Shown here: positions 51,372-59,921 of the stretch, piece after piece
Layout of the letters: every line of letters begins with the position of its first letter
Position numbering within the stretch: position 1 is the first letter of the stretch
From: Lipingzhangella_A rawalii
GTDB taxonomy: Bacteria; Actinomycetota; Actinomycetes; Streptosporangiales; Streptosporangiaceae
Assembly: GCF_031628175.1 (NCBI RefSeq)
Contig: NZ_JAVLVT010000003.1
Span: 124,001 to 188,000 of the forward strand
Direction: 5' to 3'
DNA length: 64,000 nt
Program-made: the position numbers and the translations under genes
The notes under the pieces: model-generated
The model's database searches: none
What the model was told of the DNA's origin: nothing
What the model saw: the letters and a program-made list of their open reading frames with translations, nothing else

Positions 51372-52709
51372 GTGAGTGGCTACTGCCGCGTGACGGTGAC
51401 CGGGCCGCAGCGCTGGGCGGACCTGGCGCTGCCGGATACCGTGCCGGTGGCGACGCTGCTGCCGCAGATGGTGCGGGTGGTCGCACCGGACACCGCCGAA
51501 ACCCGGCCGGGCGGGTGGAGCCTGCGCACCGGCACCGGCGAGCCCCTCACCCCGGACATGTCCCTGGACACTGCGGGGGTGCGCGAGGGGGATGTGCTGC
51601 TGCTGGAACGGGTCAGCGCCCCGGCCCGGCCCGCCCGGGTGGAAGATGTGCGTGGCGCTGTAGAGGACGAGGTCGACGAGAGCGGCGGGATGTGGACCCC
51701 GCGCACCACGGCCGCGTTCGGGATGCTCCTGGCCGCGCTTGGCCCCTTGGCCGTGCTGTGGACGCTGACCGTCACCCACCCGTTCGCGGGCAACATCGCC
51801 GTGGCCGGCGTGGGTGCGCTGGTGGTGCTGGCAATGATGGCGGTGGCGGCGCGGCGCTCCATGACCGCGGTGGCGCACGTGCTGCTGATTGCGGCAGCGG
51901 CCTGGGGCGCAACCGCGACCGGGCTGGCGACGATGACGGTCACGGCGGGCACCAGTCCCTTAACGGTGGTGGCGTTCGCCACCGTGGGGGCGCTGGTGCT
52001 GGCGGCACTGGGCTGGCTCGTGGACGAGCTGGCCCTGTCACACGTAGCGACCTTGGTGATGCTGGCCATCGCCGGTGCGGTGGTGAGCGGTACGGCCGCG
52101 CTGGTGGATCCCGCGCAGGGTGTCCGCGCGCTGGCGGCACTGCTGGCCCTGGGGGTGGGGGTGCTACCGCGGGTGGCGCTGACGATGGGGGGCCTGGCCG
52201 GGCTGGACTACGAGGTCCGCCACAGCGGCGAGGTGGCCACGGAACGGTTCACGGACACGTTCACGGCCAGCGACCGCATTCTGCTGGGGATCGTGTTGGG
52301 GCTGGCCCTGGCGACGGGCGCCACCCTGGGGCTGTTGACGGTGCTTGGCGGCACGGTCCAGGACTTCCTACTGGCGGGGCTGGTGGCCTGGCTGCTGCTG
52401 CTGCGTTCGCGCCTGTTCGACCGGATCCGGCACGTGCTTCCACTGCGGGTGTGCGCCCTGGGCGGGCTCGGGGTGGCGGTGGTGCTGCTACCGGAGATTG
52501 CGGGCTGGCTGGGCGCATGGTTGCCGGCGCTGGTGTTGGCCGCGGCGGTGGCGTGCGCGGTGTTGAGCCTGGTGCGTCTGGCGGACGTGCCGCGGGCGTC
52601 GCTGCGCCGCACCCTGAACGTGGTGGAGATTGTCGTGGTGGTCGCCCTGTGCACGGCGTTGGCCTGGGCGATGGGGCTGTTCGACGTGGTGCTGGGGTTG
52701 ACCAGCTGA
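51372..52709 (+). CDS. eccD: Type VII secretion membrane protein EccD
   Basis: About 445 residues. An N-terminal ubiquitin-like YukD domain (CRVTVTGPQRWADLALPDTVPVATLLPQMVRV... DMSLDTAGVREGDVLLL, residues 1-85) is followed by about eleven transmembrane helices, as in mycobacterial EccD, which lines the export pore. GTG at 51372 follows AGGAGG. It is divergent from eccC across 162 bases. A DNA-sequence gap of 264 bases separates it from the cargo genes. EccB, EccE and mycosin homologues are not found in the window. Confidence 0.92.
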   Translation: MSGYCRVTVTGPQRWADLALPDTVPVATLLPQMVRVVAPDTAETRPGGWSLRTGTGEPLTPDMSLDTAGVREGDVLLLERVSAPARPARVEDVRGAVEDEVDESGGMWTPRTTAAFGMLLAALGPLAVLWTLTVTHPFAGNIAVAGVGALVVLAMMAVAARRSMTAVAHVLLIAAAAWGATATGLATMTVTAGTSPLTVVAFATVGALVLAALGWLVDELALSHVATLVMLAIAGAVVSGTAALVDPAQGVRALAALLALGVGVLPRVALTMGGLAGLDYEVRHSGEVATERFTDTFTASDRILLGIVLGLALATGATLGLLTVLGGTVQDFLLAGLVAWLLLLRSRLFDRIRHVLPLRVCALGGLGVAVVLLPEIAGWLGAWLPALVLAAAVACAVLSLVRLADVPRASLRRTLNVVEIVVVVALCTALAWAMGLFDVVLGLTS

Positions 52710-52906
52710 CCAGACGCCCGCAGCGGGCACCGACCGTTCCTGGGTGGCGGTTCCACTGGTGCCGGCCATGGCGCAAAGCGACCCACGGTCTATGGGGGCG
52801 GCGCCGCGCACTGGCATCCCGCACACCGTCGCGGTGAATGTGGCGCCAATTGTTGCTCTGTGAGCTACGCCATTCAAGATCAACTTTTGTGTTTTCGGTC
52901 CAGAAG

Positions 52907-52934
52907 TCGACCATTCGCCGTTCCCTGTTAAAAT
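52907..52934 (+). promoter_or_regulatory. Promoter-like pair before the cargo module
   Basis: TCGACC (52907-52912) and TAAAAT (52929-52934) are separated by 16 bp in a locally A+T-rich stretch, 40 bases before the first cargo gene, which also has an AGGAG site. Confidence 0.4.
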
Positions 52935-52973
52935 CGCCGGCGTCTCCCGTGTTTCTCCGAGTCAGGAGCGCCT

Positions 52974-53369
52974 ATGTCTGAGGACGGTATCGGCGTCAAT
53001 CCGGACGAGGTCTGGCTGCGCGCCAACCAGGTCTCCACCAAGCTGGAAGAAATGAGTAATCTCCGAGATCGATTCCGGGACATCCTGGACAGCGCCCGCG
53101 AGGCGGCCGGAGAGATCGAGATGCGCAACGGATTCAACTCTTTCATGTTCGAGTATCTCGAATACTTCAACACGGTCCAGGAGGAGAGTATGCAGCTTGC
53201 GGAGAATATCCGGGATGCGGCTGGAAAGATCCAGAACGCGGACAGCATGAACGCGGACGAGTATGACGAAAGCCTACACGGACTCCTGGGGCAAGATTAC
53301 GAACTCCGGGGTCTTCCTTACGAGAATATCTGCCTTGCCGGTGATCTCGATAATCTGGACGCCTACTGA
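52974..53369 (+). CDS. Small helical accessory protein of the cargo module
   Basis: 131 residues, mainly helical: SEDGIGVNPDEVWLRANQVSTKLEEMSNLRDRFRDILDSAREAAGEIEMRNGF..., with a later patch EYDESLHGLLGQDYELRG. No WXG motif or signal peptide. Size, helical make-up and position just before a large gene resemble the ESX/T7SS accessory (targeting) proteins that pair with toxins. G+C content still resembles the host. ATG at 52974 with an AGGAG site. Family not recognised. Confidence 0.65.
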   Translation: MSEDGIGVNPDEVWLRANQVSTKLEEMSNLRDRFRDILDSAREAAGEIEMRNGFNSFMFEYLEYFNTVQEESMQLAENIRDAAGKIQNADSMNADEYDESLHGLLGQDYELRGLPYENICLAGDLDNLDAY

Positions 53370-53383
53370 AAACGGATCCAACC

Positions 53384-55876
53384 GTGAGTCATCACTATGA
53401 TCAGCGTCTGCATGACGCAAATTCCCGTGCCGCTTCGGAGTTGGATGCCGCCCATTTGGCGTTGAGCGTAACCGACACCGACGCTGAAGTAGAAACTCTC
53501 CGGAGCAGTGCCGAGGGGATGTCGGATATGGCACTGGAGATCCTGGGTGACACGAGCGAGACGATGCACGAGTTCGACGCCGCCGCCACCAACTTCACGG
53601 ATCCGATCCAGTGGCCGATCTCGGATCGAAGCTCGATGACAGAAAGAAGGTGGCTCGACGCGGCTGCGTCGTTGACGTACTGCTGGGGAGTTACCCAAAA
53701 ATGGATAGAAGCAGTTGAAGAGTTCAAAGACCAAAGAAAGAAAATAATAAGAGAGTGGGAGAAAGCAGTCGAAGAAGCTATATCGGCGAAGGAAGGAGTT
53801 ATAAATCGAGCAGGAACTCCAGCTGGGACTCCACCGGAATCTCGTGAAGATGGAAAAGAAGCAGGAAGAAGGCGCCTCTTAGAAAGTCGAGAGATCCTTA
53901 AGGATCGGGACACCGAAAATGAAGAGTATCTGAAGTCTGAAGCTGACACCCTTGGGGAGATGCTAGAGAAGGGAGTGAGTGAAGACCGGTTTGTTGAACT
54001 CCTAGACAACGGCGGGCTGCAATGGGCACCACACAATATTCTCGGCCCCGAAGGAGCGCCGGTACCTGAGAACAACATTGACCCCGCGGATGCCGAGGAG
54101 CATGCGGAGCAACTTGACGAATATCTTGGGGAGGACGGGTCGGAACCGGACTCCCACTACTGGGAAACAATTGCCCTGCTCGCTGCCTTGGGGAATCCAA
54201 ACCGTCAAGGATCGCCGGACCGGTCAGGCGGTCATTCCAACGCCGCAGACTACCTGGAGAACTTCTATAGTCGCCTAGAAGAACTCTCGAACGAGCAGTC
54301 ACTTCCTGAATATATCGTCGCTAACGAAGCCTTGGACGACGATGCAAAGCAGCCACTGGCGAACGGACTGCTGGCCTTGTCCGATGAAAGTATGGATGGA
54401 GGATTCGATCGGCTTCCGCAGAGCGTGAGAAACGTAGCAATAGGGCCGTGGGAAGGAAGTGAGTCGCTCTCTGGGGGCGACGGAGACCCATACAATTCAT
54501 ATCAGTGGGAACTAGATTTCAATCATCTCGGAAATCTGCTTTCGTCTGCAAGTCAGCAACAAACAGGAGGCGATCAATTCTCGGTTTATGTGACATCAAT
54601 AATCGGATCTTATCTCGATGGATACACTCTAAGTGAGGATGGACAATCTCCATCTCATGGAGAGATAGACGACTACGCAATAGAGTCCTTGCTTGACGTT
54701 TCTACCCGAAATATTGATGCGAATCATAGCGTCATAACGGAGAATGGGATCTATTCACATCCGCACCGGTCAGATCCTTCCGAAATATTGGAAGGGCTGT
54801 GGAAACATGATTGGACATCAAGTCAAGAGGAAATCGTAAAGCAGCTGACCGACTGGATACCTGATTATGCAAATAGTGGTGATCCTGGAAAGGAGAATGT
54901 AGCTGGAACGTCCGCAGCTTCAATCGTGGACCTGTTAAGTGATCACGATGGACTCGGAAGCAATCTAAGAATGGTAAGGCAAGACGATGGAAGTGGAGAA
55001 GGGTTTGCAGAGTTCAACCCTGTAATCGCTGGCGATATTTCTAGAATATATTATGCATATATCGATGATTTTGCAATTGAGCAATCATTGCACGGAGGGG
55101 AGGACGCCTACTCACCTTCCTATGTAGGTGACATGGATGGTGGTGGGGGACTTCGGGTGAGCTTGCAGGATGGAACCAGCTTCCTTCAGGTATTCATGGC
55201 AAATGAAGATATTAGTAGAAATATATTTACTGCTTCCGCGGAAAAAGAAATGCTGTTGATTGAAGAAGGGATGACAGCAAATTCGTCCGATCATGCGAGA
55301 ATAGTTGGAGAGCAGGCGGGAAAAATCCAGTCGATTGTTCAGAATTCATTTGTGAATGAAATGAATGCAAGAAATATGGACCAATCATACATTGAGACAC
55401 AAAGTATAGATCGAATCAGAAGTGCGTACCAAGGTATAGGAATTGGTCTTTCAGCGATTCCAGGATTAGTTCCAGGAGTGGGCCCCTTGGCGGGAACTGT
55501 ATCCGGTGTTGGTGTTTCTGCGATTACCGCAGCTACCGAAGATCCATTGATCAATATTGTGGAGCATCAGGAGTGGCATGACCAGATGGATGTTGACGAT
55601 ATTTCCGACAATGTGGACTCTTTGATCAGTGATATCGAAGATGCAGCCGATAACTTTGGAGATCCTGACGACCCTGATACGGGACTGATAGAGAGTAACA
55701 GCCAAATATCTAGAGCTGCATTAAACAGAAGAATTGATTCAGCGCTTTATGGAGCACCTGATTTGGATGCAAATGAAGATTTAAGAGGGGAATTTATTTT
55801 AGGGTATTTGACTGGATATAATCATGGAGGGACAGAGTCAGATACGCCAACCGAAGAAAACAGTATGGATAGTTGA
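53384..55876 (+). CDS. Large T7SS cargo candidate with C-terminal hydrophobic segment, A+T-rich
   Basis: About 830 residues. The first 100 residues are helical with Trp and Leu-rich positions (RRWLDAAASLTYCWGVTQKWIEAVEEF), like the export domains of WXG100/LXG-type cargo. The middle is acidic and Ser/Gly-rich. Residues 665-710 hold a glycine-rich hydrophobic pair (AYQGIGIGLSAIPGLVPGVGPLAGTVSG) that could insert in membranes. GTG at 53384, 14 bases after the previous stop. Base composition falls steadily along the gene, and AGA, ATA and TTT codons, rare elsewhere in the window, become common, suggesting horizontal origin. Homologous to no family I can name; toxin activity is a guess. Confidence 0.6.
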   Translation: MSHHYDQRLHDANSRAASELDAAHLALSVTDTDAEVETLRSSAEGMSDMALEILGDTSETMHEFDAAATNFTDPIQWPISDRSSMTERRWLDAAASLTYCWGVTQKWIEAVEEFKDQRKKIIREWEKAVEEAISAKEGVINRAGTPAGTPPESREDGKEAGRRRLLESREILKDRDTENEEYLKSEADTLGEMLEKGVSEDRFVELLDNGGLQWAPHNILGPEGAPVPENNIDPADAEEHAEQLDEYLGEDGSEPDSHYWETIALLAALGNPNRQGSPDRSGGHSNAADYLENFYSRLEELSNEQSLPEYIVANEALDDDAKQPLANGLLALSDESMDGGFDRLPQSVRNVAIGPWEGSESLSGGDGDPYNSYQWELDFNHLGNLLSSASQQQTGGDQFSVYVTSIIGSYLDGYTLSEDGQSPSHGEIDDYAIESLLDVSTRNIDANHSVITENGIYSHPHRSDPSEILEGLWKHDWTSSQEEIVKQLTDWIPDYANSGDPGKENVAGTSAASIVDLLSDHDGLGSNLRMVRQDDGSGEGFAEFNPVIAGDISRIYYAYIDDFAIEQSLHGGEDAYSPSYVGDMDGGGGLRVSLQDGTSFLQVFMANEDISRNIFTASAEKEMLLIEEGMTANSSDHARIVGEQAGKIQSIVQNSFVNEMNARNMDQSYIETQSIDRIRSAYQGIGIGLSAIPGLVPGVGPLAGTVSGVGVSAITAATEDPLINIVEHQEWHDQMDVDDISDNVDSLISDIEDAADNFGDPDDPDTGLIESNSQISRAALNRRIDSALYGAPDLDANEDLRGEFILGYLTGYNHGGTESDTPTEENSMDS

Positions 55877-55878
55877 TT

Positions 55879-57060
55879 ATGATATATTCGTCCACTGCAC
55901 TAAAGATTGTTTTGTGTTGTATGATTGTTTCGTCGTGTCAATTTCATTCTGACTATTATCACGAAACTCATCGTGAAGTAGATGACGTAAATCGCATATC
56001 ACATCATTTATATAATGACATTGCTTCTGAACTACAGGATTTGGGGAGTGATTATATTGATAAATTTATCACTGGAGCTGGTGTTGTTTTGGTGGAGAAA
56101 GATAAAGTAGCAACGATAGATTTGGAATCAAGGGAATTTCTCTGGGAATTTGAAGTTCCAGGAAAGGACATATCTGCATCTCATGTATCTGTTTCGGCGG
56201 GCGAGGATTTCAGTAATCAGCGTATTGTAATAACATTCGATGATATAAATTTGCTTGGCGGGAGAGAAAATTATCTCTCTCTTGATGTTTTCAGCGGAGA
56301 AGTAATATCAAGAAATTCGTGGTGGTGGCCAGATTTCGATCCATCTAAGCGAATAGAATTTGTTTCTCGGGATTATGTATGGTCGTTTTTTCCTAGTCAA
56401 ATTATTGCTAGACCATTTTCCTCAGAGTATGACGAATGGAGCATCGATATACCTGGAGAATGCACTCTTGGGTCCGCGGATGAGATAGAGAGCAATGTTG
56501 TAATGTCGACATTCTCAGCCACCGTTCTGATGGAATGCTCAGGCCAGAAAGGCGTAAAAATGGTGCAATACAATGCAGTAGATGGTTCAATAAATTGGAG
56601 AAAAGAATGGGAAGGGTCTAAGGTTCCGGAAATCTATGATATAGATATGTTTTCCTTGGTGGATGAGAATGAAAGCAACCCTTTGGATTTGGTGACGAGA
56701 AGAGGAGCTTCTGTTGATTATTCGCTTTATGGGTTTCCTGGGGGGAATCAAAGCTTTATTTGGGAGGATATGCCTAGGCTCTCCGATTATGTAGAAGAGC
56801 CATTGTCTCCAAGGGAAGAGGTTCCCGAAGTTATTATTTTGGACGACGGAGTCTATGTGAGAAGCACTCTGGCGCTCATTGCTGCCGAGCGTGCCCTGGA
56901 AGAGGGAGATTTCACGCTGGAAGAACTTGAAGAATGGAATCTTGTGGTGTCGGACGGTGAAGGAAATAGTGCGATACCCAACAGTGTCCTTGGATTTAAT
57001 CTTCCCAGGCCGGAGACTGGCGCATTTTCGCGTATATCGTTTCTATCGGGGAATGATTGA
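55879..57060 (+). CDS. A+T-rich lipoprotein with propeller-like repeats, partner of the cargo gene
   Basis: About 393 residues. A short signal segment (LKIVLCCMIVSSC) has a lipobox-like Cys near residue 20. The mature part has strand-rich units (VVLVEKDKVATIDLESREFLWEFEVPGKD, ...VMLVQ-type, DGSINWRKEWEGS) resembling PQQ-type beta-propellers. Composition is extreme for this window: of the 60 bases at 56221-56280 only 20 are G or C. ATG at 55879 lies two bases after the upstream stop; an alternative TTG two codons earlier overlaps it. It may be an immunity or anchoring partner of the large cargo; its family is not known. Confidence 0.6.
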   Translation: MIYSSTALKIVLCCMIVSSCQFHSDYYHETHREVDDVNRISHHLYNDIASELQDLGSDYIDKFITGAGVVLVEKDKVATIDLESREFLWEFEVPGKDISASHVSVSAGEDFSNQRIVITFDDINLLGGRENYLSLDVFSGEVISRNSWWWPDFDPSKRIEFVSRDYVWSFFPSQIIARPFSSEYDEWSIDIPGECTLGSADEIESNVVMSTFSATVLMECSGQKGVKMVQYNAVDGSINWRKEWEGSKVPEIYDIDMFSLVDENESNPLDLVTRRGASVDYSLYGFPGGNQSFIWEDMPRLSDYVEEPLSPREEVPEVIILDDGVYVRSTLALIAAERALEEGDFTLEELEEWNLVVSDGEGNSAIPNSVLGFNLPRPETGAFSRISFLSGND

Positions 57061-57490
57061 TCCAGCGGCTTGTTGTTGTTTTTTCGGTGTGTGGGTGGTT
57101 GTCGTGGTCGGCGGAGCAGCGTCACGGCCCCGAAGTTCTCGCGATAGGTCCGGCGTGTGCCAGAAAGCCAGGGATGACCGGTGTGACCTGGAATGAGCGA
57201 ATCGCGGCACGGTGGGGGGTGGTGGCCGTGGGGGGTCTCCCGCTACCCGGGGGAGCGCACTCCCGCGCACGACGGCCAGCGGGGTGGCGGCACGGTAGGC
57301 CGTGGGGCACATCCCGCTGCCGGGGAGAACACGCTCACCCGCACGACGGCCAGCGAGACCGGGCACGGGACCGACGTCGCCACGCCAGGTCCAACCTCGC
57401 TCCGAACTCCACGAAGCAGGCCGCACCACCCCACTGGTTCCTGGGAGTGCCGAGACCGGGCCGCGCTGGCATCCCGGGCACGGTGGGGTC
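57061..57490. repeat. Gap with dispersed repeat cluster IV (two tandem copies)
   Basis: No gene is recognised in this 430-base gap, where composition returns to high G+C. Copies of the repeat lie at 57247-57290 and 57320-57362, both in minus orientation and about 30 bases apart, so here the copies are tandem rather than inverted. GAACTCCACGAAGC at 57404-57417 recurs at 32023-32036. Confidence 0.7.
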
Positions 57491-57931
57491 TCAGGCGTCC
57501 CTGCGACTCAACGCGTACAGGACGGCGGCCGTCACCAGGCCGTAGATCAGGTGACCGACGAGACTCATCATGGTGCCCTCGTTGATCATGAACAGCGGCA
57601 TTCCGAGCCAGGCCGGCATGATCAGCAGCGGACCCAGGACCCACCAGACCAGGCCGTAGGCGAGCCCGGCCGCAAGCACCGGCCCGACGCGACCCGCAAT
57701 GGTGCCGGCGAGCACGCCGAAGACCAGCCCGATGATCGCGGAGTTGACCAGGTGCACCCCGAATCCGAGCACCGCGCTCTCGAGTCCGACCAACATGCCG
57801 ATCATCGGCAACATCTCCGGCATCGCCATGGCCATCATGGCACCGAAAACCAGACCACCGCCGATTCCGGCGACGGCGCCGCGCCACACGTGCGTGACGA
57901 TGCTGGAACGGGAGGTGGCGAGTGTGGACAT
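57491..57931 (-). CDS. Small four-helix membrane protein
   Basis: About 146 residues, four transmembrane helices: IGGGLVFGAMMAMAMPEMLPMIGMLVGL, LVNSAIIGLVFGVLAGTIAG, VLAAGLAYGLVWWVLGPLLIMPAWL and SLVGHLIYGLVTAAVLYAL. The Met-rich first helix and paired Gly-rich segments are seen in uncharacterised actinobacterial proteins. ATG at 57931 with a GAGGAG site. Divergent from the DUF3179 operon. Function unknown. Confidence 0.75.
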   Translation of the reverse strand: MSTLATSRSSIVTHVWRGAVAGIGGGLVFGAMMAMAMPEMLPMIGMLVGLESAVLGFGVHLVNSAIIGLVFGVLAGTIAGRVGPVLAAGLAYGLVWWVLGPLLIMPAWLGMPLFMINEGTMMSLVGHLIYGLVTAAVLYALSRRDA

Positions 57932-58111
57932 GGCGAAACTCCTCAACTGACGTCGAGCCGCGGCGCGGCCCAGGACAACGGATAGTGCGCTGCCCCCAGA
58001 ATTCCGCGGCGCGGATCGGAATTCGGTGCCCTGGGTCACATAACTCCACCCGGCCCGCAGGGTTGACTTGGCCACCAGGGATCAGGCCCACCAACGTTCG
58101 TTAGGGGCACG

Positions 58112-59329
58112 GTGATGATGCGGCGGGCACGGCGGTGTGGCATCGCGGCCGGGGTGGTTGGGGTTCTGGTTGTGAGCGCCTGCCAGCCCCACACGGAGCC
58201 GGATCGCGATCCGGATGGCTCCGGGGCGACCGCCCCGGACGCGAGCGACGTGCAGCCGATCGAGGATGTGGTCTCGGCGCTGGACGAACCCGCATCCGCG
58301 GACCTTCCCGAACCACTGGTGGACCCGGACCGCCTTATCAGTGGGGGTCCCCCACCGGACGGGATCCCCGCTCTGGACGATCCCGCCATGGAGCCGGCGG
58401 ACGAGGTGGACTGGCTGGCCGACGACGAACCGGTGTTGGCGGTGGAGGTCGGTGGCGAGCATCGCGCCTACCCCGTGCAGATTCTGATGTGGCACGAAAT
58501 CGCCAATGACACGATTGCCGACGTTCCGGTGGCCGTAACTTACTGCCCGTTGTGTGACTCCTCGCTCGCGTTCGACCGCAGGGTGGAGGGTCGGGTGCTC
58601 GATTTCGGGGTCTCCGGAATGCTGTACAACTCGGACCTGGTCATGTTCGACCGCCAGACCCACTCCCTGTGGCCCCAGATCGAAGGGGAGGCTGTTGCGG
58701 GCGCGCTGACCGGAACCGAGCTGGACCAGCTCAGCGTGGCGGTGCTTCCGTGGTCGGTCTGGCGGGAGGAGACCCCGGAAGGGCTGGTGCTCAGCGAGGA
58801 CACCGGGCACGACCGCGACTACGGGGGCAACCCCTATGTGGGCTACGACGAGCCGGGCGGGGAACCGTACCTGTTCGACGGCGAGGCTGACGACCGGCTC
58901 CGCGCCATGGAACGCGTGGTGGGGATCGGGGCCCAGCCGCGGGACGGGGACACAGACGCGCTCGCGATCCCCCACGAGGTCCTGGCCGAGGAGCGTGTGG
59001 TGACGGCCGAGGTGGACGAGGAACCGGTAGTGGTGTGGGCCGGGCCGGGACACACCTCCGCTCTCGACAGCGCCCGGATCGCCGAGGGGCGTCAGCTCGG
59101 CACCACCGCCGCGTTCCACACGCGGGTGGACGGGCAGGATCTGACCTTCACGCCCCACCCTGACGAGGAGGATCGATTCCTCGACGAGGAGACCGCATCC
59201 ACCTGGACCGTACTCGGCGAGGCGAGCGCCGGCCCTCTGGAGGGCGAGCAGCTCGACGCCGTGGACCATCTGGACACCTTCTGGTTCGCCTGGGCATCCT
59301 TCAACCCCGAGACCGAGATTCTGGAGTGA
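58112..59329 (+). CDS. DUF3179-domain lipoprotein
   Basis: About 405 residues. Signal segment with lipobox VVSAC (Cys24), then the DUF3179 domain: YPVQILMWHEIANDTI, VAVTYCPLCDSSLAFDRR with the conserved CPLC (Cys145 and Cys148), and GMLYNSDLVMFDRQTHSLW. The domain is widespread in bacteria and archaea but its activity is unknown. Start is GTG at 58112 or one of the ATGs just after it. First of a three-gene operon: the next ATG is 4 bases after its stop. The neighbours, a thioredoxin-like lipoprotein and CcdA, imply a thiol-disulfide link for the CPLC pair. Confidence 0.85.
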   Translation: MMMRRARRCGIAAGVVGVLVVSACQPHTEPDRDPDGSGATAPDASDVQPIEDVVSALDEPASADLPEPLVDPDRLISGGPPPDGIPALDDPAMEPADEVDWLADDEPVLAVEVGGEHRAYPVQILMWHEIANDTIADVPVAVTYCPLCDSSLAFDRRVEGRVLDFGVSGMLYNSDLVMFDRQTHSLWPQIEGEAVAGALTGTELDQLSVAVLPWSVWREETPEGLVLSEDTGHDRDYGGNPYVGYDEPGGEPYLFDGEADDRLRAMERVVGIGAQPRDGDTDALAIPHEVLAEERVVTAEVDEEPVVVWAGPGHTSALDSARIAEGRQLGTTAAFHTRVDGQDLTFTPHPDEEDRFLDEETASTWTVLGEASAGPLEGEQLDAVDHLDTFWFAWASFNPETEILE

Positions 59330-59333
59330 CACG

Positions 59334-59906
59334 ATGACCACAGCCGCCCGCATGCGTGGCGCCGTCGCCCCCGCGCTGGCTGTCCTGCTCGCCCTGTCTG
59401 CCTGTGGGAGCGCCGAGGAGGAGTCGCCGGCTGATGCGGCCCGAGCGACGGACGAGCCGGACAGCCAGCCGGACGCCGACGCCGCGTCCAATGGCGAGGT
59501 TCCCGCGGCCCTCGACTTCACCTCCGAAACCCTGGAGGGGGAACCCGCCGAGGGGGCCGCGTTGCTGGGTGAGCCCGCCGTGCTGTGGTTCTGGACCCCG
59601 TGGTGCACCATCTGCCGCGGGGAGGGCCCGGAGATCGCGGACGCCGCGGAGCGCCACGCCGGGGACGTCGCGTTCCTCGGGGTTCCGGGGCAGGGGGAAC
59701 GTGCGGCGATGGAGGAGTTCGTCGACGACACGGGAACCGACGGGATCCGGCATGTGGTCGACGAGGACGGGGCAATCTGGTCCGGGTTCGGCGTCTCGGG
59801 ACAGCCCTCCTTCGTGTTCCTGGAGGCCGACGGCAGCCACGAGACGGTTCCGGGCACACTGTCGCCCGACGACGTGGACTCCCGAATCGCCGAGATCACC
59901 GACTGA
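59334..59906 (+). CDS. TlpA-like thioredoxin-family lipoprotein
   Basis: About 190 residues. Lipobox LSAC (Cys24), an Asp/Glu/Ala-rich spacer, and a thioredoxin fold with WCTIC (Cys91, Cys94), then FLGVPGQGERAAMEEFVDD and the cis-Pro region VSGQPSFVFL. It is a membrane-tethered disulfide reductase or oxidase outside the cytoplasm. It lies between the DUF3179 lipoprotein and the CcdA gene, spaced by 4 and 15 bases. Thr-Ile between the cysteines is unlike TlpA's usual Gly-Pro/Pro-type pair. Confidence 0.88.
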   Translation: MTTAARMRGAVAPALAVLLALSACGSAEEESPADAARATDEPDSQPDADAASNGEVPAALDFTSETLEGEPAEGAALLGEPAVLWFWTPWCTICRGEGPEIADAAERHAGDVAFLGVPGQGERAAMEEFVDDTGTDGIRHVVDEDGAIWSGFGVSGQPSFVFLEADGSHETVPGTLSPDDVDSRIAEITD

Positions 59907-59921
59907 GCGGCGGGCCCGGAC

